A stretch of 64,000 bases of DNA. Origin: Mesorhizobium sp. (GTDB lineage Bacteria > Pseudomonadota > Alphaproteobacteria > Rhizobiales > Rhizobiaceae). The first letter of the stretch is position 1, and every line of letters begins with the position of its first letter. The stretch covers positions 19,021 through 83,020 of the forward strand of contig SAQR01000024.1 of NCBI GenBank assembly GCA_004020365.1. The letters are read 5' to 3'. A program made the position numbers and the translations under genes. The notes below the pieces were generated by a model. That model was not told where the DNA came from, searched no databases, and worked only from the letters and a program-made list of their open reading frames with translations. Below, piece after piece: positions 1-9,851 of the stretch.

Positions 1-543
1 AAATCGCCCCTGACGCCTGCTGGTGACAGGGTCGCGGTCGAAGCGGTCCCGGCCACCACGCCGGCGCCGAATGCGCCAGCGACGGCGATGGCTATGGAGA
101 CGACCGACAGTATCGTTGCCGGGTGGCGGCGTGATATCGCCGCAGTCGGCGAAGCAAAGACCGTGGCCAAGCCGGACAGGGCCCCAGACAGGGCTGATCT
201 GCGACAGACGCCGGTCGCCGAACCGAAGGCCGAGGCTTTCGAGGAGGCGGCCGAACCTGCTTTCGAGCCGGCCCCGCCACGAAGTGAGTTGGCGCGCCCG
301 GCGACGAGCGAGGCACCGCCCGCTCGTCCGGCGATCGTTTCCGAACATACGGGCCGGCAAGTTGCCGCCGCCTTCGGCGAGCTTTCCGATGCGTTCGCCA
401 GCCGCAGCAAGAAGACCTTCGACGAGATGGCAGAGGAGATGCTGAGGCCCATGCTGCAGGACTGGCTGGACAACAATCTGCCGACGCTGGTCGAGCGGCT
501 GGTGCGCGAAGAAATCGAACGCGTAGCGCGCGGCGCGCAGTAA
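1..543 (+). CDS. popZ: PopZ-like polar organizing protein, DUF2497 (C-terminal part)
   Basis: The reading frame is open from the first base, so the 5' end lies outside the window. The first 100 or so visible residues are Ala/Pro/Glu-rich and probably disordered. The last 55 residues form the conserved DUF2497 helical block, with motifs such as LRPMLQDWLDNNLPTLVE and a final VREEIERVARG. In Caulobacter this family (PopZ) self-assembles at the cell pole and anchors ParB-bound centromeres. Its place immediately before valS is the usual one in Rhizobiales. The family call is firm from the C-terminal block. The polar role is inferred from the family. Confidence 0.85.
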   Translation, partial: KSPLTPAGDRVAVEAVPATTPAPNAPATAMAMETTDSIVAGWRRDIAAVGEAKTVAKPDRAPDRADLRQTPVAEPKAEAFEEAAEPAFEPAPPRSELARPATSEAPPARPAIVSEHTGRQVAAAFGELSDAFASRSKKTFDEMAEEMLRPMLQDWLDNNLPTLVERLVREEIERVARGAQ

Positions 544-588
544 CTGCTTCGCAATCGCTCGAACGGCCAATTGCCGGAGTCGGCGCCG

Positions 589-756
589 CCCCTCATCTGC
601 CTGCCGGCATCTTCTCCCCGTGAACGGGGAGAAGGGGCTCTGGCCGCGACCTCGGCACCCTTTCTTGCAACGCTGGAGATTGGCGAAATCTTTAGCGAGG
701 GCGTTTTTCTCCCCGTCCCTATACGGGAGAAATGCCCGGCAGGGCAATGAGGGGAA
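589..756. repeat. Rhizobial intergenic palindromic element (RIME-like)
   Basis: The ends form an imperfect terminal inverted repeat: CCCTCATCTGCCTGCCGGCAT on the left against a right end near 731-755 that reads its complement with small changes. Two inner hairpins are built on TTCTCCCCGT (611-634 and about 704-732). This is the layout of the mosaic palindromic repeats scattered between rhizobial genes. It fills most of the popZ-valS gap, so valS transcription or mRNA processing may pass through it. Confidence 0.75.
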
Positions 757-921
757 GCGCAACCTCAAGTGATTTGCCCTGCGACGCTCTTCCGCGAGTT
801 GCACCGGCCTGTCCAGGCGCTATTTGCTGGCATGGCCGTCTGCCGCTCGCTTGCGGTTGACTTGGCAACTGCCTTCCGATTTACACCAAGCCACAATCCC
901 GGACAGCTCGGACGTCTTTCC

Positions 922-3705
922 ATGCTCGAAAAAACCTACGACGCAAAAATCGTCGAGCCGAAGATCGCCAAAGTCTGGGAGGAGGCCGACGCGTTTCGTG
1001 CCGGCGCAGGCGCCGAGGAGGGCGCGGAAGCCTTTACCATCGTCATCCCGCCGCCGAACGTCACCGGCTCGCTGCATATGGGCCATGCGCTCAACAACAC
1101 GCTGCAGGACATTCTGGTGCGCTTCGAGCGCATGCGCGGCAAGAACGTGCTGTGGCAGCCCGGCATGGACCATGCCGGCATCGCCACCCAGATGGTGGTC
1201 GAGCGCCAGCTGATGGAAAAGCAGATCCATCGCCGCGACCTGACGCGCGATGAGTTCATCGAGAAGGTCTGGGAGTGGAAGGCCGAATCCGGCGGCGCGA
1301 TCCTTAATCAGCTGAAGCGGCTGGGGGCCTCGGCCGACTGGAGCCGAGAGCGTTTCACCATGGACGAGGGCCTGTCCAGGGCGGTGCTCGAAGTGTTCGT
1401 CACGCTTTACAAGAAAGGGCTGATCTACAAAGACAAGCGGCTTGTGAACTGGGACCCGAAGCTGTTGACTGCGATTTCCGACCTTGAGGTCGAACAGCAG
1501 GAGGTCAACGGCAATCTCTGGCATTTCCGCTACCCCGTCGGGGGCGAGGTCTTCGATCCGGAAAATCCAAAAACCTTCATCACCGTGGCGACGACGCGGC
1601 CCGAGACGATGCTGGGCGATACGGCTGTGGCGGTGCATCCTGACGACGAGCGTTTTCGGCATCTGGTCGGCAAGAACCTCGTCCTGCCGATCGTCGGCCG
1701 CAAGATCCCGGTGGTGGCGGACCAATATTCCGATCCGGAGAAAGGCAGCGGCGCGGTCAAGATCACGCCGGCGCACGACTTCAACGACTTCGAGGTCGGC
1801 AGGCGCCACAAGCTGCCTGCCATCAATATCCTCACCGTCGAGGCGGCGGTCGCCCTCACCGACAATGACGACTTTCTCGCCGGGCTGGAGGTAACGCCCG
1901 AGCGCCAGGCCGTCTGGGATGAGCTCAACGGCCTCGATCGTTTCGTCGCGCGCAAGAAGATCGTCGAGCTGATGGAGGCAGGCGGCTTCCTCGAAAAGGT
2001 CGAGCCGCATCGCCACGCCGTGCCGCATGGCGATCGCGGCGGTGTGCCGATCGAACCGTTCCTGACCGAACAATGGTATGCGAACGCGGCGGAGCTCGCC
2101 AAGCCGGCGATTGCCTCTGTGCGCGAGGGCCGCACCAGGTTCGTGCCGAAAAACTGGGAGAAGACTTATTTCGACTGGATGGAGAACATCCAGCCTTGGT
2201 GCATTTCGCGCCAGCTCTGGTGGGGACACCAGATCCCGGCCTGGTACGGGCCGGACGGCCGCATCTTCGTCGAGAAGACCGAGGAGGAGGCGCTCGCCGC
2301 CGCAATCGAATATTATCTGGCGCTGGAAGGGCCGTGGAAAGCCTGGGTCGAGGACAAACTCGAGAATTTCAAGCCGGGCGAGATCCTGATCCGCGACGAG
2401 GATGTGCTCGACACATGGTTTTCGTCGGCGCTGTGGCCGTTCTCGACGCTCGGCTGGCCGGACCAGACGCCGGAGCTGAAGACCTACTACCAGACCGACG
2501 TGCTGGTAACCGGCTTCGACATCATCTTCTTCTGGGTCGCTCGCATGATGATGATGGGCCTGCATTTCATGGGGGAGGAGCCGTTCCACACAGTCTATGT
2601 CCATGCGCTGGTGCGCGACAAGAACGGGCAGAAGATGTCGAAGTCGAAAGGCAACGTCATCGACCCGCTCGATCTCATCGACGAATATGGCGCCGACGCA
2701 CTGCGTTTCACGCTGACGGTGATGGCGGCCCAAGGACGCGACGTGAAGCTCGATCCGGCCCGCATCGCCGGCTACCGCAATTTTGGTACCAAGCTGTGGA
2801 ACGCGACGCGTTTTGCCGAGATGAACGACGTCGCGAGAAACGACGATTTCTGGCTCAACGACGCCAAGCTGGCGGTCAACCGCTGGATCCTGACCGAACT
2901 GACACGCGCGGCACGCGAAATCACCGACGGCATCACCTCATACCGGTTCAACGAGGCGGCGGGCGTGGCCTACCGCTTCGTCTGGAACCTGTTCTGCGAC
3001 TGGTACCTGGAACTGTTGAAGCCGGTCTTCATGGGTGCGGACGAGGCTGCCAAGGCCGAGAGCCGGGCTTGCGTCGCCTTCGTGCTCGACGAGATCTACA
3101 AGCTGCTGCATCCGATGATGCCGTTCATGACCGAAGAGCTGTGGGCTGAGACAGCAGGTGAGGGCAAGGAACGGCCGTCGCTGCTTTGCCATGCCGCGTG
3201 GCCGTCGCCCGACTTCGAGGACGAGGCAGCGGCAGCCGACATCAACTGGCTGATCGACCTGGTCTCAGGCATCCGTTCCGTGCGTTCGGAAATGAACGTG
3301 CCGCCGGCGGCGATCGCGCCGCTGATGGTGATCGGCGCCAATACCGCAACCCACGAAAGGCTTGAGCGTCAGGCATCGGCCATCAAGCGACTGGCGCGGG
3401 TCGGCGACATCTCGCTTGTCGATACGGCACCCAAGGGTTCCGCCCAGATCGTGCTCAACGAGGCCACCATCTGCCTGCCGCTCGGCAGCCTGATCGACCT
3501 TGCCGCCGAGGCGGCGCGGCTGCAAAAGGAACTGGTCAAGGTGACCGAAGAGATCGCCCGCCTGCACAAGAAGCTGTCCAACGACAAATTCGTCGCCAAC
3601 GCGCCGGAAGATGTCGTCGAAGCCGAGCGCGAAAAACTCGCCGAATATCGCGAGGCGCAAGAGAAGCTTTCGGTGGCGCTGACACGCGTGCGCGAAGCCG
3701 GTTGA
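922..3705 (+). CDS. valS: Valine--tRNA ligase
   Basis: Class I aminoacyl-tRNA synthetase that charges tRNA-Val and edits mischarged threonine, in the cytoplasm. The HIGH-type motif is seen as PPPNVTGSLHMGHALNN near residues 40-56, and the KMSKS signature is present exactly (GQKMSKSKGNVIDP). The editing domain contains TTRPETMLGDTAVAVHP. A C-terminal coiled-coil arm (RLQKELVKVTEEIARL) is typical of ValRS. I chose the ATG at 922 because MLEKTYDAKIVEPKIAKVWE is the usual N-terminus. An upstream in-frame start at 769 would add about 50 residues with no family resemblance. The resulting 927 residues fit the family. Confidence 0.97.
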   Translation: MLEKTYDAKIVEPKIAKVWEEADAFRAGAGAEEGAEAFTIVIPPPNVTGSLHMGHALNNTLQDILVRFERMRGKNVLWQPGMDHAGIATQMVVERQLMEKQIHRRDLTRDEFIEKVWEWKAESGGAILNQLKRLGASADWSRERFTMDEGLSRAVLEVFVTLYKKGLIYKDKRLVNWDPKLLTAISDLEVEQQEVNGNLWHFRYPVGGEVFDPENPKTFITVATTRPETMLGDTAVAVHPDDERFRHLVGKNLVLPIVGRKIPVVADQYSDPEKGSGAVKITPAHDFNDFEVGRRHKLPAINILTVEAAVALTDNDDFLAGLEVTPERQAVWDELNGLDRFVARKKIVELMEAGGFLEKVEPHRHAVPHGDRGGVPIEPFLTEQWYANAAELAKPAIASVREGRTRFVPKNWEKTYFDWMENIQPWCISRQLWWGHQIPAWYGPDGRIFVEKTEEEALAAAIEYYLALEGPWKAWVEDKLENFKPGEILIRDEDVLDTWFSSALWPFSTLGWPDQTPELKTYYQTDVLVTGFDIIFFWVARMMMMGLHFMGEEPFHTVYVHALVRDKNGQKMSKSKGNVIDPLDLIDEYGADALRFTLTVMAAQGRDVKLDPARIAGYRNFGTKLWNATRFAEMNDVARNDDFWLNDAKLAVNRWILTELTRAAREITDGITSYRFNEAAGVAYRFVWNLFCDWYLELLKPVFMGADEAAKAESRACVAFVLDEIYKLLHPMMPFMTEELWAETAGEGKERPSLLCHAAWPSPDFEDEAAAADINWLIDLVSGIRSVRSEMNVPPAAIAPLMVIGANTATHERLERQASAIKRLARVGDISLVDTAPKGSAQIVLNEATICLPLGSLIDLAAEAARLQKELVKVTEEIARLHKKLSNDKFVANAPEDVVEAEREKLAEYREAQEKLSVALTRVREAG

Positions 3706-4140
3706 GCCATCTGTGGTATTTGAGAATCGAATTGACTGGGGAGCGGATTTGCCGAACCGGCTTCCGCTTCTTGGGCGCCTGATGCTCAGGATTCGCCAAG
3801 TCCTGCGAACTCGCTTCTCGGGCGGCTTCCTGCACGAAAAATAGGCATTCCGCAGCGTAAATCTTGACGTAAACGGAATGTTTTAGCCCCATTGTTGCCA
3901 TAATGTAACAATGCGGCCTTGTCGTCGTAAAACGGCTCGTTTTGGCGCCGTTTCAGGCAAATTTTCGGAATTTTTTGGCGATTTGCAGCCAAACGAGCGT
4001 TTTCCGGCTTTGCTGTGGAAGCTGTCACTTTGTCTGAAATGCGGTCGGCGGAGGCGTACATGTACGCATCGAGAATTCGTTGTTGCGCCGTTAACCTGAA
4101 TTGGGTCTAGCTAGTCCATTCGTACTAGGGGAGGAGATTC
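3706..4140. promoter_or_regulatory. Intergenic region before the FadL-type porin, with a candidate operator
   Basis: 435 bases without a credible gene. It is more AT-rich than its surroundings between 3830 and 4000. A 7-bp inverted repeat CATTGTT/AACAATG lies at 3890-3896 and 3907-3913. A second short inverted repeat (CTAGT/ACTAG, 4111-4128) sits just upstream of the GGGGAGGAG ribosome binding site of the porin gene. These could be a transcriptional operator and a translational hairpin, but nothing here identifies a regulator. Confidence 0.3.
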
Positions 4141-5361
4141 ATGAACAATTTGCGTCTGAAAGCGCTGCTGGGGGCGGGGTGCTTTTCGCTATTGATGTCG
4201 GGCGTTGCCAGCGCTGGCGGATTCGACCGGGGCGGTGTCAACATCGATCAGTTGTTCGATGCCGCGCCATATTCGTTCGACGCCGGCGTCACCTATGTTT
4301 CGCCACAGCGCAAACTGAAGAATGTGCGGCGCCTGGATTCCCCGCCTGCCCCGGTTGCGTTGTCGTCCCCGTCAGTGGACGTTGATGGCGACTATGTTGT
4401 GCCACGCATCGGCTTCAAGGCCAACATCTTTGAACCAGTGGATTGCCTTGCGACCTATACGAAACCGTATGGCGCGGAGGCAGACTTCGGAATGAACAAC
4501 GCCTATTCGCCAACGGCGGTCAAATACTACGTCAAAACAAATGATTTCGGCCTTACCTGCTCCTACAAGATAAATGTCGGCAAGGGCGCCATCCGGTTCA
4601 TCGGCGGCGTCTCCTACCAGGAGGTCGATGCGTTTCTGTCGCGCCAGACGCTGCTGGCCTTCGGCAATACCGGCCTCGGCAAGTTCCAGCTTTCCGACGA
4701 GGCGTGGGGTTGGCGCGTGGGCGCCGCTTATGAAATTCCCGAGATCGCCTTGCGCGCAAGCCTGATGTACTCTTCGAGCTACAAATACGACGGACTGTCG
4801 GGAACAGTCGACTCGACCGGATTTGCAGGTGGGCCGGGAGGAAATGTTACCGGAGTGTTCCCTGTCTCCGCCTCGGCCGAGATACCCCAGGCCGTGGAAT
4901 TCAAGCTGCAGAGCGGTATAGCTCCTGGCTGGTTGGCTTTTGGCTCGGTTCGCTGGCAGGAATGGAGCAAACTTGGCATTATTCCAATTAACGGCGTGAT
5001 TAACCCGGTTTTCGGTACACCCTCGAACGTCTCTTTCGACCTGCTCTATCGCGACGGCTGGACGGTTTCGGGCGGCATAGCTCACAAGTTCACCGACCAA
5101 TTGTCGGCCGCGGTTTCGCTGACCTGGGATCGTGGAACCTCGACGACCTCCGGCTATCAGTCGGACACCTGGTCGGTGGCCAGCGGCATCTCCTATTCGC
5201 CGAACGACAAGATCGAGGTCAGACTTGGTGGCTCGATCGGTGTCCTGACCAGTGGATCGTCGACCTTCACCGGCGTTGGCGACACCGCAAATGCCGTCAC
5301 CTACACATATGACGACGATCTGCTCCTTGCCGGCTCAGCTTCGGTTAAGGTCAAGTTCTAA
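4141..5361 (+). CDS. Outer membrane protein, OmpP1/FadL family transporter
   Basis: The FadL/TodX family forms 14-strand outer membrane barrels that take up long-chain fatty acids or other hydrophobic compounds. Residues 1-25 form a signal peptide ending in SGVASA. The rest alternates aromatic and polar residues as in beta-strands and ends in the barrel-like SASVKVKF with a terminal Phe. The stretch DCLATYTKPYGAEADFG is characteristic of rhizobial members. At 406 residues it is slightly short for FadL. A strong GGGGAGGAG ribosome binding site precedes the ATG. It appears to be transcribed alone, with a hairpin terminator just after it. The substrate cannot be read from the sequence. Confidence 0.88.
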   Translation: MNNLRLKALLGAGCFSLLMSGVASAGGFDRGGVNIDQLFDAAPYSFDAGVTYVSPQRKLKNVRRLDSPPAPVALSSPSVDVDGDYVVPRIGFKANIFEPVDCLATYTKPYGAEADFGMNNAYSPTAVKYYVKTNDFGLTCSYKINVGKGAIRFIGGVSYQEVDAFLSRQTLLAFGNTGLGKFQLSDEAWGWRVGAAYEIPEIALRASLMYSSSYKYDGLSGTVDSTGFAGGPGGNVTGVFPVSASAEIPQAVEFKLQSGIAPGWLAFGSVRWQEWSKLGIIPINGVINPVFGTPSNVSFDLLYRDGWTVSGGIAHKFTDQLSAAVSLTWDRGTSTTSGYQSDTWSVASGISYSPNDKIEVRLGGSIGVLTSGSSTFTGVGDTANAVTYTYDDDLLLAGSASVKVKF

Positions 5362-5385
5362 ACATTTGTTTTCAATATCAAAAAT

Positions 5386-5406
5386 GCCGGGCGATGCCCG
5401 GCCTTT
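5386..5406 (+). terminator. Rho-independent terminator of the FadL-type gene
   Basis: Perfect 7-bp stem GCCGGGC/GCCCGGC with a 3-base loop GAT, flanked by an A-run before it and CTTTCT after it, 24 bases past the stop codon. Confidence 0.7.
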
Positions 5407-5655
5407 CTGCTTGAGGGGCCTGCCGGCGACCAAGCGGCATTGCAACGACGCCGCATCCCTCTGCCTCACGCGATCGTGATGTTTTGGCAACAGTTTCTGA
5501 ACAACCCTCGCGCCACAGCCGCGCCCGCCGACATTGCCTACTTCCCGCCATAAACCCGGCGCACCTCGAATTTGTCCGCACCTCGAATTGTCCCGGGACG
5601 CGTGCCAAAAGGCTCGGCGGTGGGGCAGGTCGCATCGCCTGCGGCAAGGAAGAGT

Positions 5656-7380
5656 ATGAACGCCAGAGTCATCTCCAAGGCCAAGCTGCCCAGCCGCTAT
5701 GTGACCGTCGGTCCGGCGCGTGCGCCGCACCGCTCCTATCTCTATGCGATGGGCTTGTCGGCGGCCGAGATCGCGCAGCCACTGGTCGGCGTCGCGAGCT
5801 GCTGGAACGAGGCGGCACCCTGCAACATCTCGCTGATGCGCCAGGCGCAGGTGGTCAAGAAGGGCGTCGCCGCGGCTAATGGGACGCCGCGCGAATTCTG
5901 CACCATCACCGTCACGGATGGCATCGCCATGGGCCACCAGGGCATGAAATCGTCACTGGTGTCGCGCGAGGTTATCGCAGATTCGGTCGAACTCACCATG
6001 CGCGGCCATTGCTACGATGCGCTGGTCGGCCTTGCCGGTTGCGACAAGTCGCTGCCCGGCATGATGATGGCCATGGTGCGGCTCAACGTGCCGTCGATCT
6101 TCATCTATGGCGGCTCGATCCTGCCCGGTTCCTACAAGGGCCGGCAGATCACCGTGCAGGATGTGTTCGAGGCCGTCGGCCAGCACTCGGTCGGCGCGAT
6201 CGGCGACGCCGAACTCCTCGAAATCGAGCAAGCCGCTTGTCCGTCGGCCGGCTCCTGCGGCGCCCAGTTCACCGCCAACACCATGGCCACCGTCGCCGAG
6301 GCCATCGGGCTGGCGCTGCCCTATTCCTGCGGGGCGCCGGCGCCCTATGAGATGCGCGACCGCTTCAATTTCGCCTCCGGCGAAAAGATCATGGAGCTGA
6401 TCGCAAAGAATATCCGCCCGCGCGACATCGTCACTCTGGAGGCGCTGGAGAATGCGGCGACCGTGGTCTCGGCCACCGGCGGCTCGACCAACGCGGCGCT
6501 GCATTTGCCGGCGATCGCGCATGAGGCGGGGATAAAGTTCGACCTCTTCGACGTCGCCAGTATCTTCGAGAAGACGCCTTATATCGCCGACCTGAAGCCG
6601 GGTGGCAAATATGTCGCCAAGGACATGTTCGAGGCCGGCGGCATTCCGCTGTTGATGAAGACGTTGCTCGACCACGGCTATCTGCATGGCGACTGCCTGA
6701 CCGTGACCGGCCGCACTTTAGCCGAAAATATGGAGCACGTTGCCTGGAATGATAGCCAGGATGTGGTCCGTCCCGCCAACCGACCAATCACCCGAACGGG
6801 TGGCGTCGTGGGCTTGAAGGGAAACCTTGCCCCCGAAGGCGCGATCGTGAAGGTCGCGGGCATGTCGGAGCTTAAGTTCTCTGGTCCGGCACGCTGTTTC
6901 GATTCGGAAGAGGAATGTTTCCAGGCGGTTACGGATCGCAGCTACAGCGAAGGCGAGGTCCTCGTGATCCGCTACGAGGGACCGCGCGGCGGTCCGGGCA
7001 TGCGCGAAATGCTATCGACGACGGCGGCTCTCTATGGTCAGGGCATGGGCGGCAAGGTGGCTCTCATCACCGACGGGCGTTTTTCGGGCGCGACACGCGG
7101 CTTCTGCATCGGCCATGTCGGGCCGGAAGCCGCCGTGGGTGGCCCGATCGGGCTGCTCAGGGATGGCGACTTGATCTCGATCGACGCGGTGAACGGCACC
7201 ATCGAGGTGGCGCTGTCCGACACCGAACTGGCGACCAGGGCAAAGGCATGGAAGGCGCGCGCGACCGACTATCAGTCGGGCGCGATCTGGAAATATGCAC
7301 AAACGGTAGGGCCTGCCCGCGACGGGGCGGTCACCCATCCCGGTGGTGCGAGAGAAACACATTGTTATGCGGATATCTGA
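5656..7380 (+). CDS. ilvD: Dihydroxy-acid dehydratase
   Basis: Iron-sulfur dehydratase that converts 2,3-dihydroxy-3-methylvalerate or -isovalerate into the 2-keto acids of the isoleucine and valine pathway. The cluster cysteines are seen in [19 protein letters not shown] and [16 protein letters not shown]. The C-terminal IlvD/Edd signature [22 protein letters not shown] is present. Its 574 residues match the shorter IlvD group rather than the roughly 615-residue E. coli type, so it could be a second copy or, less likely, a sugar-acid dehydratase. I took the ATG at 5656. An upstream in-frame start at 5572 lacks family support. The 3' end overlaps the next gene, exoR. Confidence 0.9.
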   Translation: MNARVISKAKLPSRYVTVGPARAPHRSYLYAMGLSAAEIAQPLVGVASCWNEAAPCNISLMRQAQVVKKGVAAANGTPREFCTITVTDGIAMGHQGMKSSLVSREVIADSVELTMRGHCYDALVGLAGCDKSLPGMMMAMVRLNVPSIFIYGGSILPGSYKGRQITVQDVFEAVGQHSVGAIGDAELLEIEQAACPSAGSCGAQFTANTMATVAEAIGLALPYSCGAPAPYEMRDRFNFASGEKIMELIAKNIRPRDIVTLEALENAATVVSATGGSTNAALHLPAIAHEAGIKFDLFDVASIFEKTPYIADLKPGGKYVAKDMFEAGGIPLLMKTLLDHGYLHGDCLTVTGRTLAENMEHVAWNDSQDVVRPANRPITRTGGVVGLKGNLAPEGAIVKVAGMSELKFSGPARCFDSEEECFQAVTDRSYSEGEVLVIRYEGPRGGPGMREMLSTTAALYGQGMGGKVALITDGRFSGATRGFCIGHVGPEAAVGGPIGLLRDGDLISIDAVNGTIEVALSDTELATRAKAWKARATDYQSGAIWKYAQTVGPARDGAVTHPGGARETHCYADI

Positions 7381-8203
7381 GTTGCTGAGGCTGTCTGTCT
7401 TTTCGGCACTGGTCGCGATCGCCACTTTCGGCGCGACCTTGGGCGCCGCGGGCCAGGCCATGGCCTTCGACGACAAGGTGTTCGACGACAAGACCGGCGT
7501 GAAGCCGAAGTCGAGCCCGTGGGCGGTGTTCCAGTTCGGCTTCTCCGCCTACAAGAACGGCCGCAAGGAGCAGGCTGCGGAGGCTTATAAATACGCGGCC
7601 GAAAACGGCCAGATCGGCGCCACCTGGAAGCTTGCGCGCATGTATGCCGAGGGTGACGGAGTGGAGCGCGACGATTACGCGGCATTCAAGTTCTTCAGCG
7701 AGATCGTCGATCAGGACGTCGAGCCCGGTTCGCCGGAGGAGAGCTATGTCTCGGATGCGCTCGTGGCGCTCGGCGACTATCTGAGGACGGGCATCCCCGG
7801 CAGCCCGATCAAAGAGGACGAGGTGGCGGCCCAGGAGTACTACATGCGCGCCGCCGCCAACTACCGCAACCCGAATGCCCAGTTCGAGATGGGCCAGATC
7901 TTCCTGAATGGCAAGGGCGGCGTCAAGGCGAGCATCAAGCAGGCCGGACGCTGGTTCCAACTCGCTGCGGAAAAGGGCCATGCCGGCGCGCAGGCGACGC
8001 TCGGCCATCTGCTCTTCCAGAGCGGCAAGATCGTTCGGGGGCTGGCGATGATGACCGCGGCGCTTGAACGGGCCGCGCCTTCCGACCAGCCATGGATACG
8101 CGGCATGCAGGAAGAGGCGTTCGCCGCCGCGGGCGAGGCCGACCGCCGCACTGCGATTTCACTGGCCGACGACATCCTTACCAAGGGTGGCGGCAACCAG
8201 TAG
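7367..8203 (+). CDS. exoR: ExoR-like periplasmic regulator with Sel1 repeats
   Basis: ExoR is the periplasmic brake on the ExoS/ChvI two-component system, which in Sinorhizobium and Agrobacterium controls exopolysaccharide synthesis, flagella and acid response. A signal peptide covers residues 1-25 (up to QAMA). The mature start [12 protein letters not shown] and the following [20 protein letters not shown], the MYAEGDGV repeat, GIPGSPIK and [17 protein letters not shown] closely follow my memory of Sinorhizobium ExoR. Sel1-type helical repeats fill the rest. The start at 7367 gives a good signal peptide and a 14-base overlap with ilvD. The alternative at 7343 spoils the signal peptide. Translational coupling to ilvD is possible. 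Confidence 0.88.
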   Translation: MRISELLRLSVFSALVAIATFGATLGAAGQAMAFDDKVFDDKTGVKPKSSPWAVFQFGFSAYKNGRKEQAAEAYKYAAENGQIGATWKLARMYAEGDGVERDDYAAFKFFSEIVDQDVEPGSPEESYVSDALVALGDYLRTGIPGSPIKEDEVAAQEYYMRAAANYRNPNAQFEMGQIFLNGKGGVKASIKQAGRWFQLAAEKGHAGAQATLGHLLFQSGKIVRGLAMMTAALERAAPSDQPWIRGMQEEAFAAAGEADRRTAISLADDILTKGGGNQ

Positions 8204-8265
8204 TTGCGAAGCCAACAGCCAGGAAAGACCCAATAGTCAGGAAGGGGATCTCGAAAAGGTCGAGA

Positions 8266-8556
8266 TCAATTCTCGGTCGGTTTCGTCGGAACGGGACCGG
8301 ACTCCGGCGTTGAAATCGGCGTGGCCGGCGGCGCCCGCGTGGTTTTAGGACAATCTTCCCGGATCCTTTTCCACGACGTGTTGTTGAGCACCATGTCGCA
8401 GCGGGCGAGATGGCTCCGGCCGGAAAGCGTCAGGCAGGCGACCTGGCCGATCTGGAATGATGTTCCATTGGCCAGGCATGCAGGATCGGCAAACGCCGAT
8501 GTCGCCGCGAGGGCGAGCGCGGCGGCACATGGGCAAATCGCAAACCTGTTCGTCAT
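8266..8556 (-). CDS. Small exported protein of unknown function
   Basis: 96 residues with a signal peptide (MTNRFAICPCAAALALAATSAFA) and a short mature part containing four cysteines (for example DPACLANG, QVACLTLSG and REDCP), followed by a Pro/Thr-rich tail. An in-frame start farther upstream at 8667 would bury the signal peptide, so I prefer 8556. No family recognised. Probably a small periplasmic, disulfide-bonded protein. It stands alone and converges on exoR. Confidence 0.6.
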   Translation of the reverse strand: MTNRFAICPCAAALALAATSAFADPACLANGTSFQIGQVACLTLSGRSHLARCDMVLNNTSWKRIREDCPKTTRAPPATPISTPESGPVPTKPTEN

Positions 8557-8653
8557 CCTGAACCCCGGCCGAACCCGGATTGCAGCGGAAACCCCGATTG
8601 TGGCGATATGACGGTCTATCAACCGGGAGTCCGGCAGTTCGGGCCCAAAATGA

Positions 8654-9448
8654 TCATATTGGCGCAAAACCCAGTTCGATGGCCACCGGCACGTGATCCG
8701 AGGGTTTTTCCCAGGCGCGCACGTGCTTTTCGATCGAGGCCGAGGAAAAGCGATTGGCGGCCTCGGGCGAGAGCAGCACGTGATCGATGCGGATGCCGTT
8801 GTTCTTCTGCCAGGCGCCGGCCTGATAGTCCCAGAACGTAAAAATGTCCGGCGAATCGCTGACCGCGCGCACAGCTTCGGTGAAGCCGAGATTCTTCAGC
8901 CGGCGGAACGCCTGCCTGGTTTGCGGTTGGAACAGCGCATCGCCGAGCCAGTTCTCCGGGAATTTCGCATCAATGTATTCGGGGATGACATTGTAGTCGC
9001 CGGCCAGCACCAGCGCCTCTTCGAGTGACAGCCTTTCCTCGGCCCAGCGCTCGAGCCGCGCCATCCAGGACAGCTTGTAGGAGAACTTCTTCTCGTCATC
9101 GATCGGGTTGCCGTTCGGCAAATACAGCGAGGCAACGCGCAACGCGCCCTTGTCGGTCGAGAACACGCCCTCGATGAAACGCGCCTGCTCGTCCGTATCG
9201 TCGCCCGGCAGGCCTCTGATAACCTCGTCGAAGCGCAGCTTCGACAGGATGGCGACGCCGTTAAAACCCTTTTGGCCATAGATTTCGACATTATAGCCGA
9301 GCGCCTCGATCTCGGCCCGTGGAAACTGCTCGTCGGCCGTCTTGATCTCCTGCAGGCAGGCGATGTCAGGCGCGCTTTCCGTCAGCCAATGGGTCAAATT
9401 GCCGAGGCGGGCCCGGACGCCGTTGATGTTCCAGGTGACGATTTTCAT
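8654..9448 (-). CDS. xthA: Exodeoxyribonuclease III
   Basis: AP endonuclease and 3'-5' exonuclease of base excision repair. The endonuclease/exonuclease/phosphatase fold is evident: WNINGVRARLGN near residue 6, the metal ligand glutamate in CLQEIKT, AGDYNVIPEYID holding the catalytic Asp/Asn pair, and the C-terminal KPSDHVPVAIEL with the Asp-His motif. 264 residues is the normal length. The VOC gene lies 7 bases upstream and erpA beyond it, so the three could share a transcript. Confidence 0.95.
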   Translation of the reverse strand: MKIVTWNINGVRARLGNLTHWLTESAPDIACLQEIKTADEQFPRAEIEALGYNVEIYGQKGFNGVAILSKLRFDEVIRGLPGDDTDEQARFIEGVFSTDKGALRVASLYLPNGNPIDDEKKFSYKLSWMARLERWAEERLSLEEALVLAGDYNVIPEYIDAKFPENWLGDALFQPQTRQAFRRLKNLGFTEAVRAVSDSPDIFTFWDYQAGAWQKNNGIRIDHVLLSPEAANRFSSASIEKHVRAWEKPSDHVPVAIELGFAPI

Positions 9449-9455
9449 GACGGCC

Positions 9456-9848
9456 TCATTGCTGTTCCGGCGGACGGCGTTCGACGAGGCCGATCGTATT
9501 GCCTGCCGGATCCTTTAGGAAGGCCATCCATTCGCTTTCCCCCGCCGGCCCGAACAGGCCCTCGGAATCGCGGTGGACGAGCATCGGCGGCGCGGTGAAG
9601 GGGACACCGCCGGCCTTTGCCGAGGCGTGGAAATCGTCAAGGCCCGAAATGTCGAGATAGACGGTGCCGGCCGGCAGCCCATCGGTGAACAGCAGCCGCA
9701 CGTCGCCGGCCATGATGAAGGCGATGCCGGGCGGATCGAAGCGCACGTGCACGGTCATGCCAAGCACGTCTTGCCAGAACGCCAGCGTTGCATCGAGATC
9801 GCGCCCGGCTGAAAGCGCGACCTGACGGACCGCGCTAATGGTAGGCAT
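9456..9848 (-). CDS. VOC (glyoxalase/bleomycin resistance) family protein
   Basis: 130 residues with the paired beta-alpha-beta modules of the vicinal oxygen chelate fold: RDLDATLAFWQDVLGM at the N-terminus and ESEWMAFLKDPAGNTIGLVE at the C-terminus, the usual end of such proteins. Members include glyoxalases, dioxygenases and resistance proteins, and the substrate cannot be deduced here. It starts 3 bases after the erpA stop codon and runs into xthA, so it is probably co-transcribed with both. Confidence 0.85.
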   Translation of the reverse strand: MPTISAVRQVALSAGRDLDATLAFWQDVLGMTVHVRFDPPGIAFIMAGDVRLLFTDGLPAGTVYLDISGLDDFHASAKAGGVPFTAPPMLVHRDSEGLFGPAGESEWMAFLKDPAGNTIGLVERRPPEQQ

Positions 9849-9851
9849 TCT

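Noticed and set aside
820-2733. Long open frame (637 codons) antisense to valS
   Set aside because: It is the mirror of a clear ValRS coding frame. Long antisense frames are expected at this GC content, and the product has no recognisable motifs.
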